From positions 1 to 28,945 of the forward strand of contig CAZKJS010000022.1 in the NCBI GenBank assembly GCA_964553255.1: a stretch of 28,945 bases of DNA, in the 5' to 3' direction. Under the pieces are notes generated by a model. The model searched no databases. It had not been told where the DNA came from and was given only the letters and a program-made list of their open reading frames with translations. Source of the DNA: JAQUCI01 sp964553255 (lineage in GTDB: Bacteria > Bacillota_I > Bacilli_A > Erysipelotrichales > Erysipelotrichaceae). The translations under genes and the position numbers were made by a program. Below are positions 1 to 8,339 of this stretch, piece by piece (positions within the stretch are counted from its first letter, which is position 1; each line of letters begins with the position of its first letter).

Positions 1-1
1 G

Positions 2-883
2 GATAGGACATCATACGGCCAGAACAGTCGTAACGGTATCTATACCTTTGATTTTGATATGATGTTTTCAGCTGATGGTGACATGCGTTTAATATATTAT
101 TACGATAAAACTTATGAAAGCAAGGTGCTATTAGCTAAGTCCTATAAAAATATGCTATATGATGGATACACTAAAAAATCAGGAGCTGTTCGAAAACAGC
201 GTAGTAAATTCATTGATGATATTGATGAGATCATAGCACTTAATGATATTATCTCAACATTCAATCCTAATGTAGAACAACCAGATCCTAGCAATATCAT
301 TGAAATCCGTATTGAGGAAAAAAAGAAAAAAACAGGGCTCTACTTGTCTGATAGTAATTATCTTAATCTGTATAACTTTGCACTTGCGCTTAACGGTCGC
401 TATGCTGGGGCAACGACTGAAGAACAGATGAAAAAAGCATTTGAAGAGAATTTATCACTAGAATACAAGTTATCCAATATCGCGCAAGCAAAAGGGTTTG
501 CAGCGCAGCTTGAGGCTATTGGTTGTTTCTATACTGATCGTGCTGTTGATTATATACCAGTTACGGATTTTAAACAACTTACGAAAGAGCCTGGACACGC
601 AGAAGATCTAACTAAAATAGCCACAGCTGAACATGAGCGTTGGTGCATTGAAAAAAGAGCTATGGGTTGGAATTATGGTACTAATCACGTTGGTGTACTA
701 ACAGGCGATGATGGTAGAAAGAAAAACGATAATATCATGAGAGAATGTACGCGTTTGCATCATGATCTAGTAGATTTCACTAAGTTGGAAGCAGAGGAAC
801 GCTATAAGGACTATGATCCTATGGAGCAAATGGTAGAGCTAATACGTGAATATGATGGACTAACAATATATCGCTTAAAGTAA
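2..883 (+). CDS. RyR-domain protein, C-terminal part (cut by window edge)
   Basis: The frame is open from base 2 with no stop, so the gene enters from the left and its true start is not visible; the Met codon at 59 is probably internal. Counting from that Met, residues about 180-274 match the RyR (ryanodine receptor) repeat family: EHERW at 191-195, GW-YG at 203-207, and a final part with KDYD at 250-253, in the usual order HE-x-W, GW-x-YG, D-x-K, then a closing helix and strand. The region before it (about 100-160) is helical and ends in an A-K-G-F-A-A-x-L-E-A-I-G stretch that I cannot assign. In the eukaryotic channel the RyR repeat is a module; in bacteria it is found in predicted nucleotide-linked conflict proteins. 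The gene is 39 bases upstream of a TIR gene with no terminator between, so they are probably co-transcribed. Family call is good; the function and the missing N-terminal domains are unknown. Confidence 0.8.
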   Translation, partial: DRTSYGQNSRNGIYTFDFDMMFSADGDMRLIYYYDKTYESKVLLAKSYKNMLYDGYTKKSGAVRKQRSKFIDDIDEIIALNDIISTFNPNVEQPDPSNIIEIRIEEKKKKTGLYLSDSNYLNLYNFALALNGRYAGATTEEQMKKAFEENLSLEYKLSNIAQAKGFAAQLEAIGCFYTDRAVDYIPVTDFKQLTKEPGHAEDLTKIATAEHERWCIEKRAMGWNYGTNHVGVLTGDDGRKKNDNIMRECTRLHHDLVDFTKLEAEERYKDYDPMEQMVELIREYDGLTIYRLK

Positions 884-922
884 TTTGATTCTATTCACAC
901 ATGAACAAGGGGGTTTAGTCAG

Positions 923-2323
923 ATGGGAATTCTTGATAAACTAAAGAAAAAAGAGACAATATCAGAGCAAACAAAGCTTGTACCTGGTGTGGGTCGTATG
1001 CCCTATCCGGCATATCGTGGGCGTGAACCATACATATTCATCAGTTATTCCCACAGAGATTCTCAATTAGTATTCGCTGAAATAAAACGCTTAAATGAGC
1101 TTGGTTATCATGTGTGGTACGATGAGGGCATATCACCTGGCAATGAATGGACAGATGAAATTGCAGTGGCGTTGGAGCATTGTGCGCTTTTTATCGTTTT
1201 CTTTTCTCCTAACTCTGCAGAATCAGATAATGTACAAAATGAGATTGATTTTGCCCTTAACGATAAGAAACCTTGTATTGGCGTGTATTTAAAAGAGACA
1301 ACACTACGGGGTAGAACACGTCTACGTTTTGGCATGAAGCAAGCTATTATGAAATACAGCATGCCGGAGGATGAATATGTTTATATATTGACCTCCGCAA
1401 TTGAACGTATGGGTATCGATAAGAAAAAGATCGTCTCAGAAGTAACTCCTGTTACGATTGAGCCTACTAAACAGGAAAAACCTGAGGTTTTAGTTGAAAC
1501 AAATAAAAATGTGCAAGCGCCAGCTTTTGTATTAACAGAAAGCGATCGTATCAATATTGAGCGTATTCAAAATTCTGAAGCAAGTATGCAGGATTTTGAA
1601 TGGATAGGCAGTACCGTAAAAAAATATCACGGCATAAAGAAACGTTTTACTGTTCCTGATCGAGCACATAGACTTTTATCTTATACATTTAAAAACAGTG
1701 ACTACATCGAAGAGGTGATTTTACCTGAAAGTGTAAATGATCTTGATGCTCATGTTTTTATTAATTGTCCCAATCTTGAATTGGTTATAATAAAAAATAC
1801 TGATGTTCGATTTGCGGAAGTTGGTCCTTTTTCTAACTGCCCTAAACTAAGAGTAAAGTGTCATAAGGATTCTTTTACACATGCAAATCTCAAAAGAACA
1901 TTCGACGGGATCATTACATTTTTTGAGGATACTGAACAGCCTTTTACTATCAAGAAAGAAGCAATAACTGAAACGGAATTTGAGATTGAATATGGTGTAT
2001 TAAAGAAGTATAAGGGTAATGCTGTATCTGTTCAAATACCAAAGGGTGTAGTTAAAATAGCAGGTTATGCGTTTAATCAATGTGAGTTACTAGAAAAGGT
2101 AGAACTACCTGAAAAACTTAGATCGATTGAAACCGCAGGCTTTACTAGTTGCCCACGATTACAGAATATAAATATTCCAGCTACAGTTGGTTATCTGTTT
2201 TCTTCTGCTTTTATTAATTGTCCACTACTTGTGGTAACTTGTTACAAGAAAAGCTTATCAAACGATTTTGAACAGTTATTTTCGGGATTAGACATTGTGT
2301 TTTTGGATGAACCTTCAACATGA
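923..2323 (+). CDS. TIR-domain protein with BspA-type leucine-rich repeats
   Basis: 466 residues, no signal peptide or membrane segment, so cytosolic. Residues about 36-160 form a TIR domain of the bacterial TIR_2 type: YIFISYSHRD at 37-46, a BB-loop-like YDEGISPGNEW at 66-76, FFSPNSAESDNVQNE at 93-107. Glu107 sits where the NAD-cleaving glutamate of catalytic TIR domains is found. After a charged linker (165-220), residues about 225-335 and 352-462 are two copies of a BspA-like LRR_5 module; each opens with F-E-x-x-x-x-x-(V/L)-K-K-Y and contains V-x-L-P-E and C-P-x-L motifs. TIR domains of this kind act as NADases or make cyclic ADP-ribose signals; the repeats would serve as a sensor or scaffold (inference). 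The start has an AGGGGGT ribosome site at 908-914. It lies between the RyR and SLOG genes, and its stop is about 20 bases before the likely SLOG start. Confidence 0.85.
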   Translation: MGILDKLKKKETISEQTKLVPGVGRMPYPAYRGREPYIFISYSHRDSQLVFAEIKRLNELGYHVWYDEGISPGNEWTDEIAVALEHCALFIVFFSPNSAESDNVQNEIDFALNDKKPCIGVYLKETTLRGRTRLRFGMKQAIMKYSMPEDEYVYILTSAIERMGIDKKKIVSEVTPVTIEPTKQEKPEVLVETNKNVQAPAFVLTESDRINIERIQNSEASMQDFEWIGSTVKKYHGIKKRFTVPDRAHRLLSYTFKNSDYIEEVILPESVNDLDAHVFINCPNLELVIIKNTDVRFAEVGPFSNCPKLRVKCHKDSFTHANLKRTFDGIITFFEDTEQPFTIKKEAITETEFEIEYGVLKKYKGNAVSVQIPKGVVKIAGYAFNQCELLEKVELPEKLRSIETAGFTSCPRLQNINIPATVGYLFSSAFINCPLLVVTCYKKSLSNDFEQLFSGLDIVFLDEPST

Positions 2324-2342
2324 TAGAAAGGCATACAAACTG

Positions 2343-3008
2343 TTGATACCAATCATTATTGGCGTTACAGGTCATCGTGATCTGCGAGAAAAAGATATTT
2401 TAGAGCTGCAAGAATTAGTACACGTTGAGCTTTTAAAGTTAAAAACAAACTATCCCCATTCACCCTTGGTAATGCTCAATTCTTTAGCGGCTGGAGCTGA
2501 TTTACTATGCGCTGAGGAAGCTTTAAAACTTAATATCATGCTTAAATGTCCTTTACCAATGAAACTTGATGAATATCGTCATGATTTCAATAATGATACC
2601 CTTGTAAGATTTGACGCTATTATAGCAATAGCAGAACAGGTGTTTGTAGTGCCTGATATAATGCCAACCATCAGTAAAATAAAACGTGATTCTTCTTATC
2701 GTCAAGCAGGTATATATATTGCCATGCATAGTCATATGTTATTAGCATTATGGGATGGTACACAAGCTAAAGAAAACGGCTGTGGAACAGCAGAAATAGT
2801 TGATTTTATGCTTGGTAAAGAATATGACAGTCATTTTAAACCGTTTGATGAAGGTATAGTCATTCATATCAGTACCCCAAGAAAAAGTAGTACTAGTGAG
2901 TTAAAGATCACTACAAGACTTATTGAAAATAAAAATAACGCTTTACGGGATAAACTTCAGATGATAGATGATTTCAATAAAAACATCAAGCTTATAAAAG
3001 AAAATTAG
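2343..3008 (+). CDS. SLOG-fold nucleotide-binding-like protein
   Basis: Rossmann-like SLOG family protein. The N-terminal IIIGVTGHRDL, then LAAGADLLCAEEAL, LPMKLDEYRHDF, and LLALWDGTQAKENGCGTAEIV match the conserved glycine motifs and order of this family, which binds nucleotides or nucleotide-derived signals (ThsA of Thoeris uses a SLOG domain to sense TIR-made ADP-ribose products). No membrane segment or attached enzyme domain is seen; the tail from about residue 175 is charged and helical and ends in an IDDFNKN motif. Start choice: the frame is open from a TTG at 2295, but an AGAAAGG ribosome site at 2325-2331 lies just after the TIR stop and precedes TTG 2343, giving an N-terminus typical of the family. 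ATG 2307, overlapping the TIR gene, is the alternative. It is the last gene of the RyR-TIR-SLOG cluster and is followed by a terminator. Family call is confident; role is inferred. Confidence 0.75.
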   Translation: MIPIIIGVTGHRDLREKDILELQELVHVELLKLKTNYPHSPLVMLNSLAAGADLLCAEEALKLNIMLKCPLPMKLDEYRHDFNNDTLVRFDAIIAIAEQVFVVPDIMPTISKIKRDSSYRQAGIYIAMHSHMLLALWDGTQAKENGCGTAEIVDFMLGKEYDSHFKPFDEGIVIHISTPRKSSTSELKITTRLIENKNNALRDKLQMIDDFNKNIKLIKEN

Positions 3009-3053
3009 TGAGCTTTCTTATATAGTAAATATACATCTTTGTTTCATAAAAAA

Positions 3054-3074
3054 AGAATCAGATTATATGATTCT
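3054..3074. terminator. Bidirectional intrinsic terminator
   Basis: Perfect 7-base arms AGAATCA and TGATTCT with a 7-base loop lie between convergent genes. A T-rich tail follows on the plus strand (CTTTTGTTT) and an A-run precedes it (T-run on the minus strand), so it can end both the SLOG cluster and the lipoprotein operon. Confidence 0.65.
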
Positions 3075-3125
3075 CTTTTGTTTGATCAGTATTTTTATGT
3101 GCAATGATTTAACAATGATTGTACA

Positions 3126-4889
3126 TTAACTAGCAGTAATACTGCCTGTTGAGCTTCCAACAGTGATCGTATAGGTATCACCTTTTTTTATTAGCGGATC
3201 ACTTATTATAACAAGGGCAAAGTTTTGGTCTGTTTCGTAGGTTAGGATAGTTTTACCGTTATTATCACTAATAGTTATAAGGGTATTTGCTGGTTGCGAT
3301 CCGGCGTTTATAGCTATTACTCCTTGGGTTGAAGAAGTAAATGTTTGAGCCATTTGTAAGGAACCCGTTCCAATAAATGTTCCTCCAGTAATTGTTCCAC
3401 TAACATCAAAATCAAGAACAGAAGTATCCCCAACCGTTGGGCCTGATACAATGATCTTACCACCTGAGATTGCAAGAGTACCATTAGCATCAATACCATC
3501 ACCTGCAGCGTTAATATAAATATCACCGTTTGTTATAGTTATACTTCCAGTAGATGAACTGCTAGCACCACCTGCGAATCGATCATTACCACGTTGACCA
3601 TTAAAGCCACTTTCATCAGTACCGCCAGCGGCATTAAGCCCATCATCACTGGCTTTTATGTTGATATTACCACCATTGATTACGATATGTAGTGCTTCAA
3701 TACCTTCATAACTTTTACTTATATTGATGTTTCCATTTGTAATTGTGATTGTATCATCAGCGTGGAAACCATCATCACCCGATGCTATGTCGAAGGTACC
3801 ATCATTGATCAATATCGAAGAGTTTGAATGCACACTATCATCAGCTGAATCGATTGTAAAGGAACCGTTTATGATAAGGATATTGCCGTTTGCTTTTATT
3901 CCTTTAATACTTGTACTTTCATCATCGTTTGTTACGTTAGTGTTTGAATCACTATTTTGATCTTTACGTGGATCCTTTTGAAACTGACCCCATGAACCTG
4001 ATGTTTTTTGTGCAGCATTGATACTGCCACCACCTGTTAGGATATTGAAAGCACCACTCTCAATCTGTATGAATGAGCTTGTACTAACGCCATCGCCTTC
4101 TGCTGAAATATCAAACTGACCATCTGCTATATAAATATAACCAAGATTTACATTAGTATCATTTTCAGAGTGAATACCATCTTTTCCAGCGATAATGTTG
4201 ATAGTTGTTGATGTGACTCTAACGCTGTTATTGGCGTCTATGCCATGAGCGGCTGATTCAATATTATAAACGCCACCAGTAAAGACTATATCATCTTTAC
4301 CGACAATACCATTACCAGTAAGTGATACTATCTCCAAAGTTCCAGTACCATTAAAGGTTAAATCTTGTTTAGAGAAGATCACGCCATCAACTTTGTTATT
4401 ATCAATACTTATAAATTCGCCATTATTAATTAAGAAGTTATTTGTACCTTCATAAAGGGTGATAAATACTTTATCAGCATTTATGATGTAAATTGGTGCG
4501 AAATCATCACTACTTATAGTTACATTGTTTAAAACTAAATGAACTTTATCACTATCTTGGGCATTGATAACGATGCGTCCATTATTGAGATTTCCACTAA
4601 TCACGTAATTTCCTTCATCAATAATGGTAATGATACGATCTTCTATTGAAACAGCGTCATTACTGCTTGTAGCACTATCGTCATTTAATTGAATATAAGT
4701 AGCGTCATTTTGAATAAATGAAGCATCAAGATCACGATTTGTGAACATATCAGAAAAGGCAACATTTCCTGTTATGTTGGTTGTAGGAAGCTCAGTATCT
4801 ATCACATCTTGATCAGTGCTTTGAGTTTTACAACCAGTAATAAGAAGGATGAATATAATCGTTATTGTAAGTATCTTTTTAAGTTTCAT
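3126..4889 (-). CDS. Cthe_2159-type carbohydrate-binding lipoprotein (beta-solenoid)
   Basis: 587 residues. A signal peptide with lipobox LLITGC puts the acylated Cys at position 20, so the protein is anchored on the outer face of the membrane. The body is a long series of short strands repeating patterns such as I-x-x-G-x-x-x-I-x-x-x-x-D-G-I-x-A, typical of a parallel beta-helix and of the Cthe_2159 family, named after a Clostridium thermocellum protein that binds acidic polysaccharides. A low-complexity Ser/Asn/Asp patch lies near residues 305-325 and a Gly/Ser patch near 435-450. It follows the DUF4956 gene by 13 bases with a strong CGGAGGAAG ribosome site, and is the last gene of the VTC-DUF4956 operon. 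That linkage recurs in Bacillota (from memory), but its joint function is not known. Ligand not determined. Confidence 0.8.
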   Translation of the reverse strand: MKLKKILTITIIFILLITGCKTQSTDQDVIDTELPTTNITGNVAFSDMFTNRDLDASFIQNDATYIQLNDDSATSSNDAVSIEDRIITIIDEGNYVISGNLNNGRIVINAQDSDKVHLVLNNVTISSDDFAPIYIINADKVFITLYEGTNNFLINNGEFISIDNNKVDGVIFSKQDLTFNGTGTLEIVSLTGNGIVGKDDIVFTGGVYNIESAAHGIDANNSVRVTSTTINIIAGKDGIHSENDTNVNLGYIYIADGQFDISAEGDGVSTSSFIQIESGAFNILTGGGSINAAQKTSGSWGQFQKDPRKDQNSDSNTNVTNDDESTSIKGIKANGNILIINGSFTIDSADDSVHSNSSILINDGTFDIASGDDGFHADDTITITNGNINISKSYEGIEALHIVINGGNINIKASDDGLNAAGGTDESGFNGQRGNDRFAGGASSSSTGSITITNGDIYINAAGDGIDANGTLAISGGKIIVSGPTVGDTSVLDFDVSGTITGGTFIGTGSLQMAQTFTSSTQGVIAINAGSQPANTLITISDNNGKTILTYETDQNFALVIISDPLIKKGDTYTITVGSSTGSITAS

Positions 4890-4902
4890 GTCTTCCTCCG
4901 AT

Positions 4903-5598
4903 TTACATACCTAAGTTGGTGTCTTCTTGTCGTGATAGGGTTATTTCAAGATTCCCATTGCGACATCGTAGTTTATCTATCATTTCTTTATCGGTGTTTT
5001 GGCTTTGTAGTTTTAAGTCATATGTTAAGCGGAATAAACTTCCCATGTTTGTAGTCTTAACTCGTGCTAACTCGCATTCTGATGTATACTCAGAAAAGAT
5101 ATCATTGAATATATCAGTATAATTTAAGTCTTCAGGTATTGTTATTTGAAGTGTTCGATACATGTTAGCACCTCTTTTTGAACCAAAATCAAATCTTATA
5201 TAGATAATATTTACCATACAAAGAAATAGTGTGAAAAGTAATGCGTAACCAATATATCCCATACCAGCGATAAGACCAGCTCCCATGGCTAGAAATAGCA
5301 TTGTTATCTCTCTTGCGCTACCTGGAGCACTACGGAAACGAACTAGACTAAACGCTCCTGCAACAGCAACACCTGCTCCAATATTTCCATTGACCATCAT
5401 TATAACAACACAAACAACAGTTGGTAATAATGCCAGGGTTAACACAAAGCTTTTCGTATAACGATCACGATACATATAACATAATGCCAAAATAAGGCCA
5501 ATGATCAAGGTGCTAACAATACAAAGCATGAAGTTTGATATAGTGATAACCTTAGTCATAGTTGTATCAAATAAACCACTAAATAATGAATTGATCAT
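4903..5598 (-). CDS. DUF4956 membrane protein
   Basis: 231 residues from the ATG at 5598, chosen because a GGAAGGAG site precedes it and because ATGA (5595-5598) gives a 4-base overlap with the stop of the VTC gene, a sign of translational coupling. Membrane segments lie near residues 18-42, 52-70 and 98-137. Between them is the family signature SLVRFRSAPGSA (84-95), followed by an E-I-x-x-L-F-L-A-M-G-x-G-L-x-x-G-M-G stretch. The C-terminal 90 residues form a cytosolic alpha/beta domain starting with YRTLQITIPEDL. DUF4956 has no proven function; it is commonly encoded next to VTC-domain proteins, which suggests a membrane partner for polyphosphate synthesis or transfer (inference). Confidence 0.85.
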   Translation of the reverse strand: MINSLFSGLFDTTMTKVITISNFMLCIVSTLIIGLILALCYMYRDRYTKSFVLTLALLPTVVCVVIMMVNGNIGAGVAVAGAFSLVRFRSAPGSAREITMLFLAMGAGLIAGMGYIGYALLFTLFLCMVNIIYIRFDFGSKRGANMYRTLQITIPEDLNYTDIFNDIFSEYTSECELARVKTTNMGSLFRLTYDLKLQSQNTDKEMIDKLRCRNGNLEITLSRQEDTNLGM

Positions 5599-6308
5599 AA
5601 ACGTAACTCCTTCCATTTTGGTAAGATCATTCTTTCATAAATGTTGCCATACTTAGAAAATGAAGATTTATAAATATGGTTATCAGTTAATATTAAGGAC
5701 AGCCATAGCGGTATGCTAGTAGCACATTTTAACTCCATTAAGACAGTATCCTTTTCTAATAGTAAATCTCCCCAAGTATCTTTTTCTAGTGATAGTTCAC
5801 TATCGCGATAGAGGATATCATCATCAAATGTAAGTCGAAAATCAGAACAATCTTTACAAAAATAAGCTTCTCTTCTGTAGGAAATAAAGACGGTGGGTAT
5901 TAATGGTCCGTAGAAATCGAGAAAGTAATTTATTTCATCAGCTATTTGATTGCTTGTAATTTTATTTCCTGGGCAATTTAGCCAATCAAGGGCTTGTTTT
6001 TGCGATAGGCAAATACGACGTTTATATACAATCGACTGATGTTTCTTTTTTAATTCGACAAAAACATTACTTTGTGGGTCTGCTTTACCATAACTTCGAA
6101 TTCTAAGTTTTTCTTTGTACGTTGGTTTTTCAATTGATTGGCGTATCAATCGATAATTCTTAGTATCAAAGTAGATATTACGAATATTAGTTTGTCCATA
6201 TTTATCTAATGCCATATAAGGTTCTATAGCACTTAATATGAGTTCTTTCTGTGATTTAGTGATTAGGTATTTCAGCTCATATCTTCTAAATACTGTTTGA
6301 CATGTCAT
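5595..6308 (-). CDS. VTC-domain polyphosphate polymerase-like protein
   Basis: 237 residues, cytosolic, almost entirely one VTC domain, the catalytic fold of yeast Vtc4 that builds polyphosphate from ATP inside a tunnel lined by basic residues. Visible family motifs in order: RRYELKYLI (8-16), IRNIYFDT (42-49), EKLRIRSYG (66-74), VFVELKKK (82-89), YKRRI (95-99), then ISYRREAYF, FRLTFDDDILYRD and a late VLMELKC strand whose Glu matches the metal-binding acidic residue. Start chosen at ATG 6308, with AGGAG just upstream; the frame stays open to 6389 but no ribosome site supports an earlier start. First gene of the operon with DUF4956 and the Cthe_2159-type lipoprotein; its promoter carries the same direct-repeat element as the upstream response-regulator gene. 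Polymerase activity is inferred from the fold. Confidence 0.85.
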   Translation of the reverse strand: MTCQTVFRRYELKYLITKSQKELILSAIEPYMALDKYGQTNIRNIYFDTKNYRLIRQSIEKPTYKEKLRIRSYGKADPQSNVFVELKKKHQSIVYKRRICLSQKQALDWLNCPGNKITSNQIADEINYFLDFYGPLIPTVFISYRREAYFCKDCSDFRLTFDDDILYRDSELSLEKDTWGDLLLEKDTVLMELKCATSIPLWLSLILTDNHIYKSSFSKYGNIYERMILPKWKELRL

Positions 6309-6343
6309 TTCTTGTTCTCCTTTACAATTGTTTAACAATTTAC

Positions 6344-6376
6344 ATTTTAGAGATGTTTGCTGAAATGACACTGAAA
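6344..6376 (-). promoter_or_regulatory. VTC operon promoter with direct-repeat operator
   Basis: On the minus strand, 6376-6356 reads TTTCAGTGTCA followed by TTTCAGCAAA: a TTTCAG direct repeat with an 11-base period, the spacing used by OmpR/PhoB-type regulators. A -10-like TAAAAT lies at 6349-6344, six bases further on, with no good -35 box, as expected for an activated promoter. 19 of 21 bases match the element in front of the response-regulator gene. Confidence 0.6.
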
Positions 6377-6393
6377 CAAGTTTGAACACAAAA

Positions 6394-6432
6394 AAACCGA
6401 TATTGATAACATTAAGTTAATTACATCGGTTT
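6394..6432 (-). terminator. Terminator of the histidine kinase gene
   Basis: Arms AAACCGAT (6394-6401) and ATCGGTTT (6425-6432) with a 23-base loop. On the minus strand the hairpin is followed by a T-run (A's at 6390-6396). It lies between the kinase stop and the VTC promoter. Confidence 0.6.
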
Positions 6433-6442
6433 ATGTATTTAT

Positions 6443-7645
6443 CTATATTGGTAATTGTACATAGAAACTGTTTATTGAACCATGACTCTCAGCCCAAATA
6501 CGACCACCGTGTTCTTTTATGATACTGAAAGCAATGGCAAGACCAAGACCATAGCTACCAGAATTACCCCTCGCTTTATCAATACGATAAAAGCGATCAA
6601 ATATCTTACTTAACTCTTCCGAAGGAATGGCAAGACCACTATTTGTGACACATAACAAACAGAATTGACCATGTTTATTTAACTTGATATTCACAGTACT
6701 ACTAGGATTAGAATACTTCATTGCATTATCAAATAGTATTTCGATAACTTGTTTTAGATAAAGATCACTGCCGTTTACAAAAATGTTGCTTTCAATATCA
6801 CTAACTATAGTTAATGTTCTCTCATAGAACAAGGGATCAAAAGGAAGTAGGGTTTCTGATATTAATTCGCTAAAATTAACACGGGACATAGCTGTTTTCA
6901 TACTCTCATTATCAGCACGGGTTAAATCAAGCATCTTTTCTACTAATCCGCGCATTTGGTGTGACATGGTAAGGATGTTCTCAGATGATTGTAGTCTTGT
7001 TTCTTGATCACAACTTGGTGAATGAATTATTTCGGCATTAGTCAAGATAACACTGAGTGGTGTTTTAAGCTCATGAGATGCATCAGCTACAAAACGATTC
7101 TGTTGATCCCAAGCTTTTACTACAGGCTTAACGGCCCAAGAAGCAAGAAAAATACTAAGCAAAAGAAATGCGGAAAAACTAAATAGACCACCGAAAATAC
7201 AAATTTGCCAGAGATTGCGCATCGTAGCAATTTCACTTGATATATCAACAAAGACAACTTTCTGCATTGTAGGGGTTATAACTCTTAAAAAGCGTAAATT
7301 ATAGGCACTAATTACACCAGTCTGATCATCAAAACTCATAACAACATTGGTGATATCGCGTAAGAAATCCTCATCAGATAGATCATAATAACTACCGACA
7401 CTTGCCACAAGTTCTCCTTGTTGATCAAGCTGAATTGTAAAAAAGGGTAAACGAAGATCTTTTGATAAGTCATTTGGTCTACCTTTATTATTAGGTTCAC
7501 TTGCAAGGTTTCTCATCATTTCAATACTATTATGTTTTAGGTTTTGTTGCGTGAAATAAAGCAACAAGCCTAAAACTACAATCAACATGATTGTAACAAC
7601 TGACATCATTATGATAACGAATTTAACTTTTAATCTTTTTATCAT
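6443..7645 (-). CDS. Two-component sensor histidine kinase
   Basis: 400 residues. Two membrane segments (about 9-31 and 148-172) enclose an extracytoplasmic sensor region of about 115 residues. There is no clear HAMP domain; a short linker leads to the HisKA box FVADASHELKTPLS with phospho-acceptor His191. The ATP-binding half shows the N box (IEILFDNAMKYS, Asn307), a G1 box reading TNSGLAIP, where Asn replaces the usual Asp (a variant seen in many Bacillota kinases), the F box IFDRFYR, and the G2 box SYGLGLAI (364-371). It overlaps the response-regulator stop by one base, so the two are a coupled pair. The signal is unknown; shared promoter elements suggest the output is the downstream VTC/DUF4956/lipoprotein operon. 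Confidence 0.93.
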   Translation of the reverse strand: MIKRLKVKFVIIMMSVVTIMLIVVLGLLLYFTQQNLKHNSIEMMRNLASEPNNKGRPNDLSKDLRLPFFTIQLDQQGELVASVGSYYDLSDEDFLRDITNVVMSFDDQTGVISAYNLRFLRVITPTMQKVVFVDISSEIATMRNLWQICIFGGLFSFSAFLLLSIFLASWAVKPVVKAWDQQNRFVADASHELKTPLSVILTNAEIIHSPSCDQETRLQSSENILTMSHQMRGLVEKMLDLTRADNESMKTAMSRVNFSELISETLLPFDPLFYERTLTIVSDIESNIFVNGSDLYLKQVIEILFDNAMKYSNPSSTVNIKLNKHGQFCLLCVTNSGLAIPSEELSKIFDRFYRIDKARGNSGSYGLGLAIAFSIIKEHGGRIWAESHGSINSFYVQLPI

Positions 7646-8316
7646 TATTCAGCTATCTCCAAATGATAACCAAGTCTTCTAATCGCTTCGATATTGATAT
7701 TGGAACCAATGCTGGTGAGTTTCTTTCTTAAAAAGCCAACATATACTTCTACATGGTTTTCAACAGCACTAGAATCATAACCCCAAACTCGTGATAATAT
7801 AACCTCTTTTGAAAGAACACGATCTTGTGCTTGTAACAAGAATCTCATAACATCAAACTCACGGGCAGAAAGTCGAACTGATTTATCATTGCAAACTAAC
7901 ATACAGGATTCAAGATCTAATGCGGTATTACCGAAAGTAAGTTCATTTACTTGTTTACCTTGTCGACGTAAAAGTGCATTAATACATGCTAACATTTCGC
8001 GTGCATCAAAAGGCTTTGTAAGGTAATAATCTGCACCTGCGTTTAAACCTTCGACGCGATCTTCAAGTGCTGATTTAGCGGTAAGCATCAATATAGGAGT
8101 AGTACAACGTTTAGATCGAACTTTTCGTGCTACTTCATAACCATTCATATTTGGCATCATTACATCAAGTATTAGTAAATCATAAACACCAAGTTCAGCA
8201 TATTCAACGCCATCTTCTCCATCATAAACAGCTTCAACTTCAAAGTTCTTACTTTCAAGTAGTTTCTTTATCGCATTAGCAAGTAGGATATCATCCTCTA
8301 TTACAAGAATTTTCAC
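7645..8316 (-). CDS. OmpR/PhoB-family response regulator
   Basis: 223 residues. Receiver domain 1-115 with acidic pocket EDD (7-9), phosphorylation site Asp51 in LILDVMMPNMNG, Thr79, and Lys101 in LTKPF. The DNA-binding winged helix of the Trans_reg_C type covers about 128-220 (LSAREFDVMRFLL, then VEVYVGFLRKKL and RRLGYHLE). The start codon is GTG at 8316, preceded by AGGA. The -10 element TATACT/TATAAT and an 11-base-period direct repeat lie just upstream. The repeat is nearly identical to the one in front of the VTC operon, so autoregulation plus control of that operon is likely (inference). Confidence 0.93.
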   Translation of the reverse strand: MKILVIEDDILLANAIKKLLESKNFEVEAVYDGEDGVEYAELGVYDLLILDVMMPNMNGYEVARKVRSKRCTTPILMLTAKSALEDRVEGLNAGADYYLTKPFDAREMLACINALLRRQGKQVNELTFGNTALDLESCMLVCNDKSVRLSAREFDVMRFLLQAQDRVLSKEVILSRVWGYDSSAVENHVEVYVGFLRKKLTSIGSNINIEAIRRLGYHLEIAE

Positions 8317-8339
8317 ATTACATTTCCTATCCCTTTATC

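Noticed and set aside
2295..2345. TTG 2295 as the start of the SLOG gene
   Set aside because: It lies inside the TIR gene with no ribosome site; the AGAAAGG at 2325-2331 fits TTG 2343 and gives the usual SLOG N-terminus.
3400..4500. Repeated short DNA patterns that look like tandem repeats
   Set aside because: They follow codon phase and reflect the repeating Gly/Asp/Asn/Ile pattern of the beta-solenoid protein, not a DNA repeat or CRISPR array.
4809..5054. Plus-strand open frame of 81 codons
   Set aside because: Lies antisense to the lipoprotein and DUF4956 genes, has no ribosome site and no family resemblance.
6309..6389. N-terminal extension of the VTC protein
   Set aside because: Open frame only; it covers the predicted promoter and operator and lacks a ribosome site, while ATG 6308 has AGGAG.
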